This document shows, piece after piece, positions 39,407 through 48,026 of a DNA stretch of 64,000 bases. Position numbers and translations under genes: made by a program. Each line of letters opens with the position of its first letter. Position 1 is the first letter of the stretch. Origin of the DNA: Variovorax sp. OV329 (GTDB lineage Bacteria; Pseudomonadota; Gammaproteobacteria; Burkholderiales; Burkholderiaceae_C); assembly GCF_900114785.1 (NCBI RefSeq), contig NZ_FOUG01000002.1, positions 186,001-250,000 on the forward strand, given 5' to 3'. Below the pieces are notes generated by a model. It had not been told where the DNA came from. It did no database searches and worked only from the letters and a program-made list of their open reading frames with translations.

Positions 39407-40363
39407 TCAGTGCCAGGGCACCAGGAAGTCCTGGCTGATGCGCCCGCCCAGGTCGTTCACGCGGTCGAGGAACTGCGTGAGGTAGGCGTGCAGGCCGGTG
39501 GCCAGGATCTCCTCGACCTGGCCGTACTGCAGGTCGGCCAGCAGCTTGCCCGCGCGGCGCTGGGTCTGGGCGCTCTGCTGGTTGCGCACCTTGTCCAGGT
39601 TGAGCACCACCTCATGCAGGCAGGCATGCAGCGAGCGCGGCATGTCGGCGCGCAGGATGAGCAGCTCGGCCACGCGCTCGGGACGGATCACGTCGCGGTA
39701 CACCTTGCGGTAGACCTCGAAGGCGGAGACGCTGCGCAGGATCGCGCTCCAGTGATAGAAGTCGTATTCCTGGTCTTCTTCCGTGGCGGTGCCGAAAAAC
39801 TCGCTGTTGAGCGCATGGAACTTCACGTCCACCAGGCGGGCCGTGTTGTCGGCGCGCTCCAGGAAGGTGCCCAGGCGCGAGAAGTAGAAGGCATCGTCCT
39901 GCAGCATGGTGCCCAGCGTGACGCCGCGCGAGAGGTGCGAGCGGAACTTCACCCACTCGAAGAAGGCACCCGGATCGCGCTCGAACTCGCCGTTGCGCAG
40001 CATGCGGTTCACTTCGAGCCAGGTGGTGTTCTGCGTCTCCCATGCTTCGGTGGTGAGCGCGCCGCGCACGGCGCGGGCGTTCTCGCGCGCCGCGCGCAGG
40101 CACGAGACGATGGACGATGGGTTGCTCTCGTCCTTGACCATGAATTCCATGGTCGCCTCTGGCGTGATCTGCGCATGCTTCTCGTTGAAGGCCGGCAGCA
40201 GCTCGCTGATGGACAGCAGGCCCTGCCAGCCGTACTTGGCCACTTCGGCCGACTGCGGCAGCAGCGAGGTCTGGTAGTTCACGTCCAGCAGGCGCGCGGT
40301 GTTCTCGGCGCGCTCGGTGTAGCGCGACATCCAGTAGAGGTGGTCGGCGGTTCGCGACAGCAT
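39407..40363 (-). CDS. Alpha-E domain protein (DUF403), stand-alone copy
   Basis: 318 residues, all-helical. MLSRTADHLYWMSRYTERAENTARLLDV is the family signature start, and a second copy-like stretch, GTFLERADNTARLVDVKFHAL, occurs near 190. Alpha-E proteins always travel with circularly permuted ATP-grasp and transglutaminase-like proteins and are thought to assist a peptide-ligase-type reaction; no biochemical role is established. It is preceded by the ATP-grasp gene, 20 bases upstream. A fused version is encoded at 48027. Confidence 0.9.
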   Translation of the reverse strand: MLSRTADHLYWMSRYTERAENTARLLDVNYQTSLLPQSAEVAKYGWQGLLSISELLPAFNEKHAQITPEATMEFMVKDESNPSSIVSCLRAARENARAVRGALTTEAWETQNTTWLEVNRMLRNGEFERDPGAFFEWVKFRSHLSRGVTLGTMLQDDAFYFSRLGTFLERADNTARLVDVKFHALNSEFFGTATEEDQEYDFYHWSAILRSVSAFEVYRKVYRDVIRPERVAELLILRADMPRSLHACLHEVVLNLDKVRNQQSAQTQRRAGKLLADLQYGQVEEILATGLHAYLTQFLDRVNDLGGRISQDFLVPWH

Positions 40364-40383
40364 TGTTCTTGTCTCCCTCTTCT

Positions 40384-41904
40384 TCAGTTGCTCGACTGCG
40401 TCTGCGACTGGGACTGGCCCTGCGACTGCGACTGCGACTGGCCGGAGCGCCCGTTGCGCTCGCCTTCCATGATCCAGGTGTCCTTGGTCCCGCCGCCCTG
40501 CGAGGAGTTGACCACCAGCGAACCTTCCTTGAGCGCCACGCGGGTCAGGCCGCCGGGCACCATCTGCACCTCCTTGGCCGAGAGCACAAAGGGCCGCAGG
40601 TCGATGTGCCTCGGCGCGATGCCGGCGTCCACGAAGGTGGGCGAGGTCGACAGGCTCAGCGTGGGCTGCGCGATGTAGCCGTCGGGCTTGGCCAGCAGCG
40701 CGGCGCGGAATTCCTCGATCTCGGCATGCGTGGCGGCCGGGCCGATCAGCATGCCGTAGCCACCGGCGCCGTGCACTTCCTTGACCACCAGGTCCTTGAG
40801 GTGGGCCAGGGTGTAGTCCAGGTCCTCCTTGTTGCGGCACATGTAGGTGGGCACGTTCTTCAGGATCGGCTTCTCGCCCAGGTAGAACTCGATCATCTTG
40901 GGCACGTAGGGGTAGATGGACTTGTCGTCCGCCACGCCGGTGCCCACGCCGTTGCAGATCACGACGTTGCCGGCGCGGTAGGCGCGCATCAGGCCGGCGC
41001 AGCCCAGCGAGGAATCGGGGCGGAACACCTCGGGGTCGAGGAAGTCGTCGTCGACGCGGCGGTAGATGACGTCGATGCGCATCGGCCCCTGGGTGGTGCG
41101 CATGTAGACGAAGTCGTCCTTGACGAACAGGTCCTGGCCCTCGACCAGCTCCACGCCCATCTGCTGGGCGAGGAAGGCGTGCTCGAAGTAGGCGCTGTTG
41201 TACATGCCGGGCGTGAGCACCACCACCGTGGGCTCGGCCGTGGCCGGCGGCGCGCTGGCGCGCAGCGTTTCGAGCAGCAGGTCGGGGTAGTGGGCCACCG
41301 GCGCGATGCGGTTCTGGCTGAACAGCTCGGGGAAGAGCCGCATCATCATCTTGCGGTTTTCCAGCATGTAGCTGACGCCGCTGGGCACGCGCAGGTTGTC
41401 CTCCAGCACGTAGTACTCGCCGGCCCCGTCCGAGTCGGGCGCACGCACGATGTCGATGCCCGCGATGTTGGAGTACACGTCGTTGGGCACGTTCACGCCC
41501 ATCATCTGGGGACGGAACTGCGCGTTGTTGGTGATCTGCTCGGCCGGGATGATGCCGGCCTTGAGGATTTCCTGGTCGTGGTAGACGTCGTGGATGAAGC
41601 GGTTGAGCGCCGTGACGCGCTGCGCCAGCCCCTTTTCCATGGACGACCACTCGTGCGCCGGGATGATGCGCGGCAAGAGGTCGAAGGGGATCAGCCGCTC
41701 TGTGCCGGCCCCGTCCTCGTCCTTGGCGCCGTACACGGCGAAGGTGATGCCCACCCGCCGGAAGATCATCTCGGCTTCTTCGCGCCGCCTTCGCATCAGC
41801 TCGCCCGGCTGCTTGGCGAGCCACTGGTCGTAGCGTTGGTAGTGCTTGCGAACCGCCGCGCCCGCATAGGGCAGCTGCTCGTACATCTCGTCGAATCTGT
41901 GCAT
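40384..41904 (-). CDS. Circularly permuted type-2 ATP-grasp protein
   Basis: 506 residues (DUF404/DUF407 family). Key family segments are MHRFDEMYEQLPYAGAAVRKHYQ, the ALNRFIHDVYHDQEILKAGIIP stretch, VVLTPGMYNSAYFEHAFLAQQMGVELVEG and the RRVDDDFLDPEVFRPDSSLG loop. The family is predicted to be ATP-dependent amide or peptide ligases. The extreme C-terminus is an odd Gln/Ser repeat (SQSQSQGQSQSQTQSSN, about 490-506). It is followed by the alpha-E gene and preceded by comEC on the same strand. Confidence 0.92.
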   Translation of the reverse strand: MHRFDEMYEQLPYAGAAVRKHYQRYDQWLAKQPGELMRRRREEAEMIFRRVGITFAVYGAKDEDGAGTERLIPFDLLPRIIPAHEWSSMEKGLAQRVTALNRFIHDVYHDQEILKAGIIPAEQITNNAQFRPQMMGVNVPNDVYSNIAGIDIVRAPDSDGAGEYYVLEDNLRVPSGVSYMLENRKMMMRLFPELFSQNRIAPVAHYPDLLLETLRASAPPATAEPTVVVLTPGMYNSAYFEHAFLAQQMGVELVEGQDLFVKDDFVYMRTTQGPMRIDVIYRRVDDDFLDPEVFRPDSSLGCAGLMRAYRAGNVVICNGVGTGVADDKSIYPYVPKMIEFYLGEKPILKNVPTYMCRNKEDLDYTLAHLKDLVVKEVHGAGGYGMLIGPAATHAEIEEFRAALLAKPDGYIAQPTLSLSTSPTFVDAGIAPRHIDLRPFVLSAKEVQMVPGGLTRVALKEGSLVVNSSQGGGTKDTWIMEGERNGRSGQSQSQSQGQSQSQTQSSN

Positions 41905-41975
41905 GGTTACGACCCGTCTCTCCTGCGTACTTGCTTAGCAATTTCGAGGCCAGCAGCCTGTGCCTCGTCCCTGAT

Positions 41976-44417
41976 TCACCGTATCCGGTGCTCCCAGTAG
42001 CGTTGCCACACCTCCCTTTCGCAGCGCCAGCCGGCTGGCTCGCTGCTGCGCCATCGTACTGCCCCGCAAGCGGCCGTGTCAGCCACCGGCACCCCTAGTG
42101 CCGCATAACGCGCCAGCACCTCGGGTGCCGGATGGCCGAAGCGGTTGCGGTAGCCGGCCTGCACCACCGCCAGGCGCGGCGCCACCGCATCGAGGAAGAC
42201 GGCGGACGAGGAGGTCTTGCTGCCATGGTGCGGCGCGAGAAGGAAATCGGCGTGCGGAACGCCGGCCGCCGCAAGCGCGGCTTCCTGGTCGCGCTCGATG
42301 TCGCCGGCCAGGAGGGCGCTGCCATGCGCGCCCACGATGCGCAGAACGCAGGACAGGGCGTTGGGCTTGATGCCGGGCCGCGCCTCGTCGCCCGGCGACG
42401 GATGCAGCAGCTCGAAGCGCACGCCGTCCCATTCCCAGTGCTGGCCGGCCAGGCAGCGCCGGGCGGGGCGCAGCTTCTGCAGTGGATGACCGGCCTCGAT
42501 CGAGCTCAGCAGGCCGGCCTGCGGCTGCATGGCCAGCACGGCTGCCGCTCCGCCCGTGTGGTCGCTGTCGCGATGGCTCAGCACCACCTCGTCCAGCCGC
42601 TCGCCCAGGGCGCGCAGCAGCGGCACCAGCACGCGCTGGCCGGCGTCGCTGTCCACGCCGTAGCGCGGGCCGGCGTCGTAGAGCAGGCTGTGGTGGGCCG
42701 TGCGCACCAGCACGGCGGCGCCCTGCCCCACGTCGGCCGCCAGCAGTTCGAACTCGCCGGTCGGCGGCCGGGGCGGCAGCCAGAGCAAGGCGGGCAGCAG
42801 CAGCGGCAACCCAAGCACGCGCATCTGCCAGGGCAGGCGCATCGCCAGAAGCAGTCCGCCGGCCACGCCGGCCGCTGCGGCCCACAAGGGCGGCGCGGGC
42901 CAGGACAGGGTGGCCCAGGGCCATGCCGCCACTGCATGCAGCAGCCACATCAGCGCCTGCACAGCCCACGCGGCCGCGGTCCACAGGGGAGGAACGAAGG
43001 TCCCGAGCAAGGCCAGCGGCAGCACGCCCAGCGTCACCCAGGGAATGGCGACGAGGTTGGCCAGCAGGCCGACCACCGACACCTGCTGGAACAGCAGCAG
43101 GCCCAGCGGCGTGAGCGCCAGCGTGACGACTGCCTGCTCCCGCAGCATGCGCACGCCCGCGCCGCGCAGCCCGCCCGGGTGCACCGGGGCACCGGCATCG
43201 GATGCGAAGAGCACGCCCACCGCCACGAAGCTGAGCCAGAAGCCCGCCTGCGTCAGCGCCCACGGGTCCAGCGCCACCACCGCCGCGCAGGCGCACAGCC
43301 ACACCATGGGCCAGGGCCAGCGCAGCCCGGCGATGCGCAGCAGCGCCACCACGGCCAGCATGCACACGGTGCGCTGCGAAGGCACGCCCCAGCCGCTGAA
43401 AAGCGCGTACGCGCCGGCCAGCAGCACGCCGCCCGCCAGCGCGGCATGCGGGGCGGGCCAGCGCAGCATCAGGCGCGCGCTGCGCCGCCACAGCGCGCCC
43501 ACGGCCCAGCCGGCCAGCCAGGCGAACAGGGTCACGTGGAGGCCGGAGATGCTCATCAGGTGCGCCACGCCCGTGGCGCGGAACACGTCCCAGTCGGCGC
43601 GCTCGATGGCCGACTGGTCGCCCGTCACCAGCGCCGCAATGACGCCCGCCACCTTCCTGTCGTCGACCCGCGCCTCGATGGCATCGCGCACCGCCTCGCG
43701 CGCCCGCTCCACCGGATGCGCCCAGCCTTGCGACAGGCGCACCGGTGCCGAATCGCCCGGCCCCAGCCGCACGTAGCCCGTGGCCTGTACGCCCTGCTCC
43801 CAGGCCCACAGCTCGTAGTCGAAACCATGCGGATTGCGGCTGCCATGCGGCGCCTTCAACCGCACGGTGAAGCGCCAGCGCTCGCCGGCGCGCGGCCTTG
43901 AGGCGCCCGCGTCGGCCTCGGCGTACCAGCCCAGCGATATGCCGGGCGGCAAGCGCGCATCGGGCGGCGATCCGTCGACATCGAAGCGGAAGCGGATGCC
44001 ACCCTCGAAGCGCTGCGGCATCTGCGCCACCGTGCCGGTGACCACCAGCTCGCGCCCTTCGTCCGCCGGGTCGATGGCCTGGGTGGCGAAGGCACAGGCC
44101 CGAAGGCCGGTCACGCCCGCGCCCAGGCAGGCGCCGCCCACCAAGGCGGCAAGGAGCACAAAGCGCGTCCAGCGTGTGCGCCACCAGACGATGGCGGCAA
44201 CGGCCAGCAGCCCGAGAACGGCCAGGGCCGCATAGCCGGGCCACGCCCAAAGCGCCGGCTGCCGCAACTGCAACGCATCGCCCAGCACCCATCCGCCCAG
44301 CGCCGCAAAGGGCCAGGCGGCCCGTGCGGCCTCCCTGAACTCCGACAACTCCACTCCCTGCCAGCGCCTGATTGGCGCATTACTTGCATTCTTGTCCGCT
44401 AGTATGCGCCGGACCAT
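41976..44417 (-). CDS. comEC: DNA internalisation competence protein ComEC/Rec2
   Basis: Inner-membrane channel for single-stranded DNA uptake in natural transformation. 813 residues: an N-terminal membrane part with an OB-like DUF4131 region, the Competence helices (HLMSISGLHVTLFAWLAGW is typical), and a C-terminal metallo-beta-lactamase-like domain. That domain's LSHRDSDHTGG motif near 614-624 and LLAPHHGS are intact. The start is uncertain: ATG at 44417 lies only 48 bases from the divergent transglutaminase gene; a TTG near 44356 has a better ribosome site. It is unrelated in function to its neighbours as far as known. Confidence 0.92.
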   Translation of the reverse strand: MVRRILADKNASNAPIRRWQGVELSEFREAARAAWPFAALGGWVLGDALQLRQPALWAWPGYAALAVLGLLAVAAIVWWRTRWTRFVLLAALVGGACLGAGVTGLRACAFATQAIDPADEGRELVVTGTVAQMPQRFEGGIRFRFDVDGSPPDARLPPGISLGWYAEADAGASRPRAGERWRFTVRLKAPHGSRNPHGFDYELWAWEQGVQATGYVRLGPGDSAPVRLSQGWAHPVERAREAVRDAIEARVDDRKVAGVIAALVTGDQSAIERADWDVFRATGVAHLMSISGLHVTLFAWLAGWAVGALWRRSARLMLRWPAPHAALAGGVLLAGAYALFSGWGVPSQRTVCMLAVVALLRIAGLRWPWPMVWLCACAAVVALDPWALTQAGFWLSFVAVGVLFASDAGAPVHPGGLRGAGVRMLREQAVVTLALTPLGLLLFQQVSVVGLLANLVAIPWVTLGVLPLALLGTFVPPLWTAAAWAVQALMWLLHAVAAWPWATLSWPAPPLWAAAAGVAGGLLLAMRLPWQMRVLGLPLLLPALLWLPPRPPTGEFELLAADVGQGAAVLVRTAHHSLLYDAGPRYGVDSDAGQRVLVPLLRALGERLDEVVLSHRDSDHTGGAAAVLAMQPQAGLLSSIEAGHPLQKLRPARRCLAGQHWEWDGVRFELLHPSPGDEARPGIKPNALSCVLRIVGAHGSALLAGDIERDQEAALAAAGVPHADFLLAPHHGSKTSSSAVFLDAVAPRLAVVQAGYRNRFGHPAPEVLARYAALGVPVADTAACGAVRWRSSEPAGWRCEREVWQRYWEHRIR

Positions 44418-44465
44418 TTATCGGCCATGCTGGCGGCGCACGCCGTAAGTCCAGTCAGGAGAACC

Positions 44466-47400
44466 ATGTCCATCCACGCCGCGCTTCATCACGTCACCCA
44501 CTACAAGTACGACCGGCCGGTGCAGTTGGGGCCGCAGGTCGTGCGCCTGCGCCCGGCACCGCACTGCCGCAGCAACGTGATCTCGTATTCGCTTCGCATC
44601 GAGCCGGCGGAACACTTCATCAACTGGCAGCAGGACCCCTTCGCCAACTACCTGGCGCGGCTGGTCTTTCCGGAGAAGACCACCGAGTTCAAGGTCACGG
44701 TCGACCTGGTGGTGGAGATGGCGGTCTACAACCCCTTCGACTTCTTCCTGGAGCCGCAGGCCGAGAACTTCCCCTTCGGCTACACCGAGGCGCAGGCGCA
44801 GGAACTCGCCCCCTACCTGGCGGTGGAGCCGCCCACGCCGCTGGTGGCCGCCTACCTGGAAAAGGTCGACCGCAGCGAGCAGCGCACCATCGACTTCCTG
44901 GTCAAGATCAACCAGCAGGTGCAGCAGGACGTTCGCTACCTGATCCGCATGGAGCCCGGCGTGCAGTCGCCCGAGCAGACGCTGGAATGCGGCAGCGGCT
45001 CCTGCCGCGACTCGGGCTGGCTGCTGGTGCAGCTGCTGCGCCACATGGGCCTGGCGGCACGCTTCGTCTCGGGCTACCTGATCCAGCTCACGCCCGACGT
45101 GAAGGCGCTGGACGGCCCCAGCGGCACCGAGCACGACTTCACCGACCTGCATGCCTGGTGCGAGGTCTTCCTGCCCGGCGCCGGCTGGATCGGGCTGGAC
45201 GCCACCTCCGGCCTGCTGGCCGGCGAAGGCCACATCCCGCTGGCCTGCACGCCAACGCCCTCAAGCGCGGCGCCCATCGAGGGCGCGGTCGACGAGGCCG
45301 AGGTGGAGTTCGGTCACGAGATGAAGGTCACGCGCATCTACGAGGCCCCGCGCGTCACCAAGCCCTACACCGCCGAGCAGTGGGAAGCCGTGCTGGCCCT
45401 GGGCGATGCGGTCGACAAGAAGCTGGTGGCCGGCGACGTACGCCTGACCATGGGCGGCGAGCCCACCTACGTGGCCACCGCCGACCGCGACGCGCCCGAA
45501 TGGAACACCGAGGCCCTGGGCCCCACCAAGCGGGGCTACGCCACCGAGCTGGTGCAGCGGCTGCGCGCCGAGTATGGCGACGGCGGCTTCCTGCATTTCG
45601 GCCAGGGCAAGTGGTATCCCGGCGAGCAGCTGCCGCGATGGGCGCTGTCGATCTGCTGGCGTGCCGACGGGCAGCCCGTGTGGCGCAACCCCGAGCTCTT
45701 CGCCGACGAGCGCCATCCCACCCACTACACGGTCGGCGACGCCAAGCGCTTCATCGACGGGCTGACGCGCAAGCTCGGCCTGACCACCGGCTACATCCTG
45801 CCCGGCTATGAGGACGTCTACTACTTCCTCTGGCGCGAACGCCGCCTGCCGGTGAACGTCGACCCCTTCGACTCCAAGCTCGACGACGAGATGGAGCGTG
45901 CCCGCCTGCAGCGCGTGTTCACGCAGAAGCTCGACGCGGTGATCGGCTACATGCTGCCCATCGAGCCGGCCAACGCCAATCAGGGCGCACCGGCGCTGGC
46001 CGGCCCCGGCTGGAAGACCGGCCCCTGGTTCCTGCGCGACGACCGGCTCTACCTCATTCCCGGCGACTCGCCCATGGGCCTGCGCCTGCCGCTGGATTCG
46101 CAGCCCTGGACGCGCAAGACCGACTACCCCTACCTGATCGACCGCGACCCGAACGCACCGCAGGGCGCGCTGCCCGGCGCCGACCAGCTGCGCGGCCGCT
46201 ACGGCCAGGGCAGCGCGGGCGCCGGTGGCGGCACGGGCGAAGGCCAGCCCGGGCGCGGCGACCGGGGCGCCGTGCCCTATGCCTTCGGCACGCCCGCCAC
46301 CCCGCCGGCGGCCCTTCGCTTCCAGGACAGCGCGAGCGACCGCCAGGCCGCGGCCGCCCTGGCCGCACCCAGGCGCGGCGAATCGGCCCACGGCATCACC
46401 CGCACCGCCCTGTGCGTGGAAGTGCGCGACCCGCGCCGCGCCAACGGCCCGGCGGCCGAGAAGGTGGGCAGCGCCTCGGGCGTGCTCTACGTCTTCATGC
46501 CGCCGCTGGCGCGCCTGGAAGACTACCTGGACCTGCTCACGGCCGTGGAAGCCACCGCCGAGGACCTGGGCATGAAGATCGTGCTGGAGGGCTACCCGCC
46601 GCCGCGCGACGCGCGCCTGAAGCTGCTGCAGGTCACGCCCGACCCGGGCGTGATCGAGGTCAACATCCACCCGGCCCACGACTGGCGAGAACTGGTGCAG
46701 CACACCGAGTTTTTGTACGACGCGGCCTTCCAGACGCGCCTGTCCGCCGAGAAGTTCATGACCGACGGCCGCCACACCGGCACGGGCGGCGGCAACCACT
46801 TCGTGATGGGCGGCGCCACGCCGGCCGACAGTCCCTTCCTGCGCCGGCCCGAGCTGCTGGCCAGCCTGCTGCTGTACTGGCACAACCACCCCTCGCTGAG
46901 CTACCTGTTCTCGGGCATGTTCATCGGCCCGACCAGCCAGGCGCCGCGCGTGGACGAGGCCCGCAACGACCAGCTCTACGAGCTGGAGATCGCACTGGCG
47001 CAGATCGTTCGCAACCGCGAGAAGTACGGCCAGGACATGCCGCCCTGGCTGGTGGACCGCACGCTGCGCAACATCCTGATCGACGTCACCGGCAACACGC
47101 ACCGCAGCGAGTTCTGCATCGACAAGCTCTACTCGCCCGACTCCAGCACCGGCCGCCTGGGCCTGCTGGAGTTGCGCGCCTTCGAGATGCCGCCGCACGC
47201 CCGAATGAGCGTGGCCCAGCAGCTGCTGCTGCGCGCGCTGGTGGCGCGCTTCTGGGACCGCGCCTACACCGCGCCGGCCACCCGCTGGGGCACCGAGCTG
47301 CACGACCGCTTCCTGCTGCCCACCTTCGTGAAGATGGACTTCGAGGACGTGATCGCCGAGATGAACACGGCCGGCTTCGCCTTCGACGCCGACTGGTTCG

Positions 47401-47969
47401 CTCCGCACCTGGAGTTCCGCTTCCCGCTGGTGGGCCAAGTGCGCTCCATGGGCGTGGAACTCACGCTGCGCAACGCGCTGGAGCCCTGGCACGTGATGGG
47501 CGAGGAAGGCGCGCCCGGCGGCACCGTGCGCTACGTCGACTCCTCGCTGGAGCGCATCGAGGTGCGCGTGACGGGCCTCAACGAAAGCCGCCATGTCGTC
47601 ACCGTCAACGGCCGCGTGCTGCCTCTGCAGCCCACCGGCACCGTGGGCGAATTCGTGGCCGGCGTTCGCTACAAGGCGTGGAACCCGCCCTCGTCGCTGC
47701 ACCCGGCCATCGGCGCCCACGCGCCGCTGACCTTCGACATCGTCGACACCTGGATGAAGCGCTCGCTGGGCGGCTGCCAGTATTTCGTGGCCCACCCGGG
47801 CGGGCGCAACTACGACACCTTCCCGGTCAACGCCTACGAGGCCGAGAGCCGCCGCCACGCGCGCTTCTCCCGCATGGGCCACACGCCCGGGATGCTGCGC
47901 ACGCCGCCGGCCACCATCGAAATCGCCGGGAGTCGTGAATTTCCGTTCACGCTGGACCTGCGCCGCTGA
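44466..47969 (+). CDS. Transglutaminase-DUF2126 giant protein
   Basis: 1167 residues. An N-terminal beta domain (about 1-110) and a transglutaminase/protease-like domain with intact triad Cys180 (GSGSCRDSGW), His229 (DLHAWCEV) and Asp245 (GLDATSG) lead into a long DUF2126 region (about 280-1160). A low-complexity Gly/Ala/Pro-rich linker lies around 585-640. AGGAG precedes the ATG. The protein carries no signal peptide, so it is probably cytosolic, acting with the ATP-grasp/alpha-E fusion encoded 57 bases downstream. These domains are predicted to hydrolyse or form peptide bonds; the substrate is unknown. Confidence 0.93.
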   Translation: MSIHAALHHVTHYKYDRPVQLGPQVVRLRPAPHCRSNVISYSLRIEPAEHFINWQQDPFANYLARLVFPEKTTEFKVTVDLVVEMAVYNPFDFFLEPQAENFPFGYTEAQAQELAPYLAVEPPTPLVAAYLEKVDRSEQRTIDFLVKINQQVQQDVRYLIRMEPGVQSPEQTLECGSGSCRDSGWLLVQLLRHMGLAARFVSGYLIQLTPDVKALDGPSGTEHDFTDLHAWCEVFLPGAGWIGLDATSGLLAGEGHIPLACTPTPSSAAPIEGAVDEAEVEFGHEMKVTRIYEAPRVTKPYTAEQWEAVLALGDAVDKKLVAGDVRLTMGGEPTYVATADRDAPEWNTEALGPTKRGYATELVQRLRAEYGDGGFLHFGQGKWYPGEQLPRWALSICWRADGQPVWRNPELFADERHPTHYTVGDAKRFIDGLTRKLGLTTGYILPGYEDVYYFLWRERRLPVNVDPFDSKLDDEMERARLQRVFTQKLDAVIGYMLPIEPANANQGAPALAGPGWKTGPWFLRDDRLYLIPGDSPMGLRLPLDSQPWTRKTDYPYLIDRDPNAPQGALPGADQLRGRYGQGSAGAGGGTGEGQPGRGDRGAVPYAFGTPATPPAALRFQDSASDRQAAAALAAPRRGESAHGITRTALCVEVRDPRRANGPAAEKVGSASGVLYVFMPPLARLEDYLDLLTAVEATAEDLGMKIVLEGYPPPRDARLKLLQVTPDPGVIEVNIHPAHDWRELVQHTEFLYDAAFQTRLSAEKFMTDGRHTGTGGGNHFVMGGATPADSPFLRRPELLASLLLYWHNHPSLSYLFSGMFIGPTSQAPRVDEARNDQLYELEIALAQIVRNREKYGQDMPPWLVDRTLRNILIDVTGNTHRSEFCIDKLYSPDSSTGRLGLLELRAFEMPPHARMSVAQQLLLRALVARFWDRAYTAPATRWGTELHDRFLLPTFVKMDFEDVIAEMNTAGFAFDADWFAPHLEFRFPLVGQVRSMGVELTLRNALEPWHVMGEEGAPGGTVRYVDSSLERIEVRVTGLNESRHVVTVNGRVLPLQPTGTVGEFVAGVRYKAWNPPSSLHPAIGAHAPLTFDIVDTWMKRSLGGCQYFVAHPGGRNYDTFPVNAYEAESRRHARFSRMGHTPGMLRTPPATIEIAGSREFPFTLDLRR

Positions 47970-48026
47970 AGAAGCAGACCGGTCGGGCGCCCCCGCACAT
48001 GACGGCGATGTGACAATCGACCGCCT

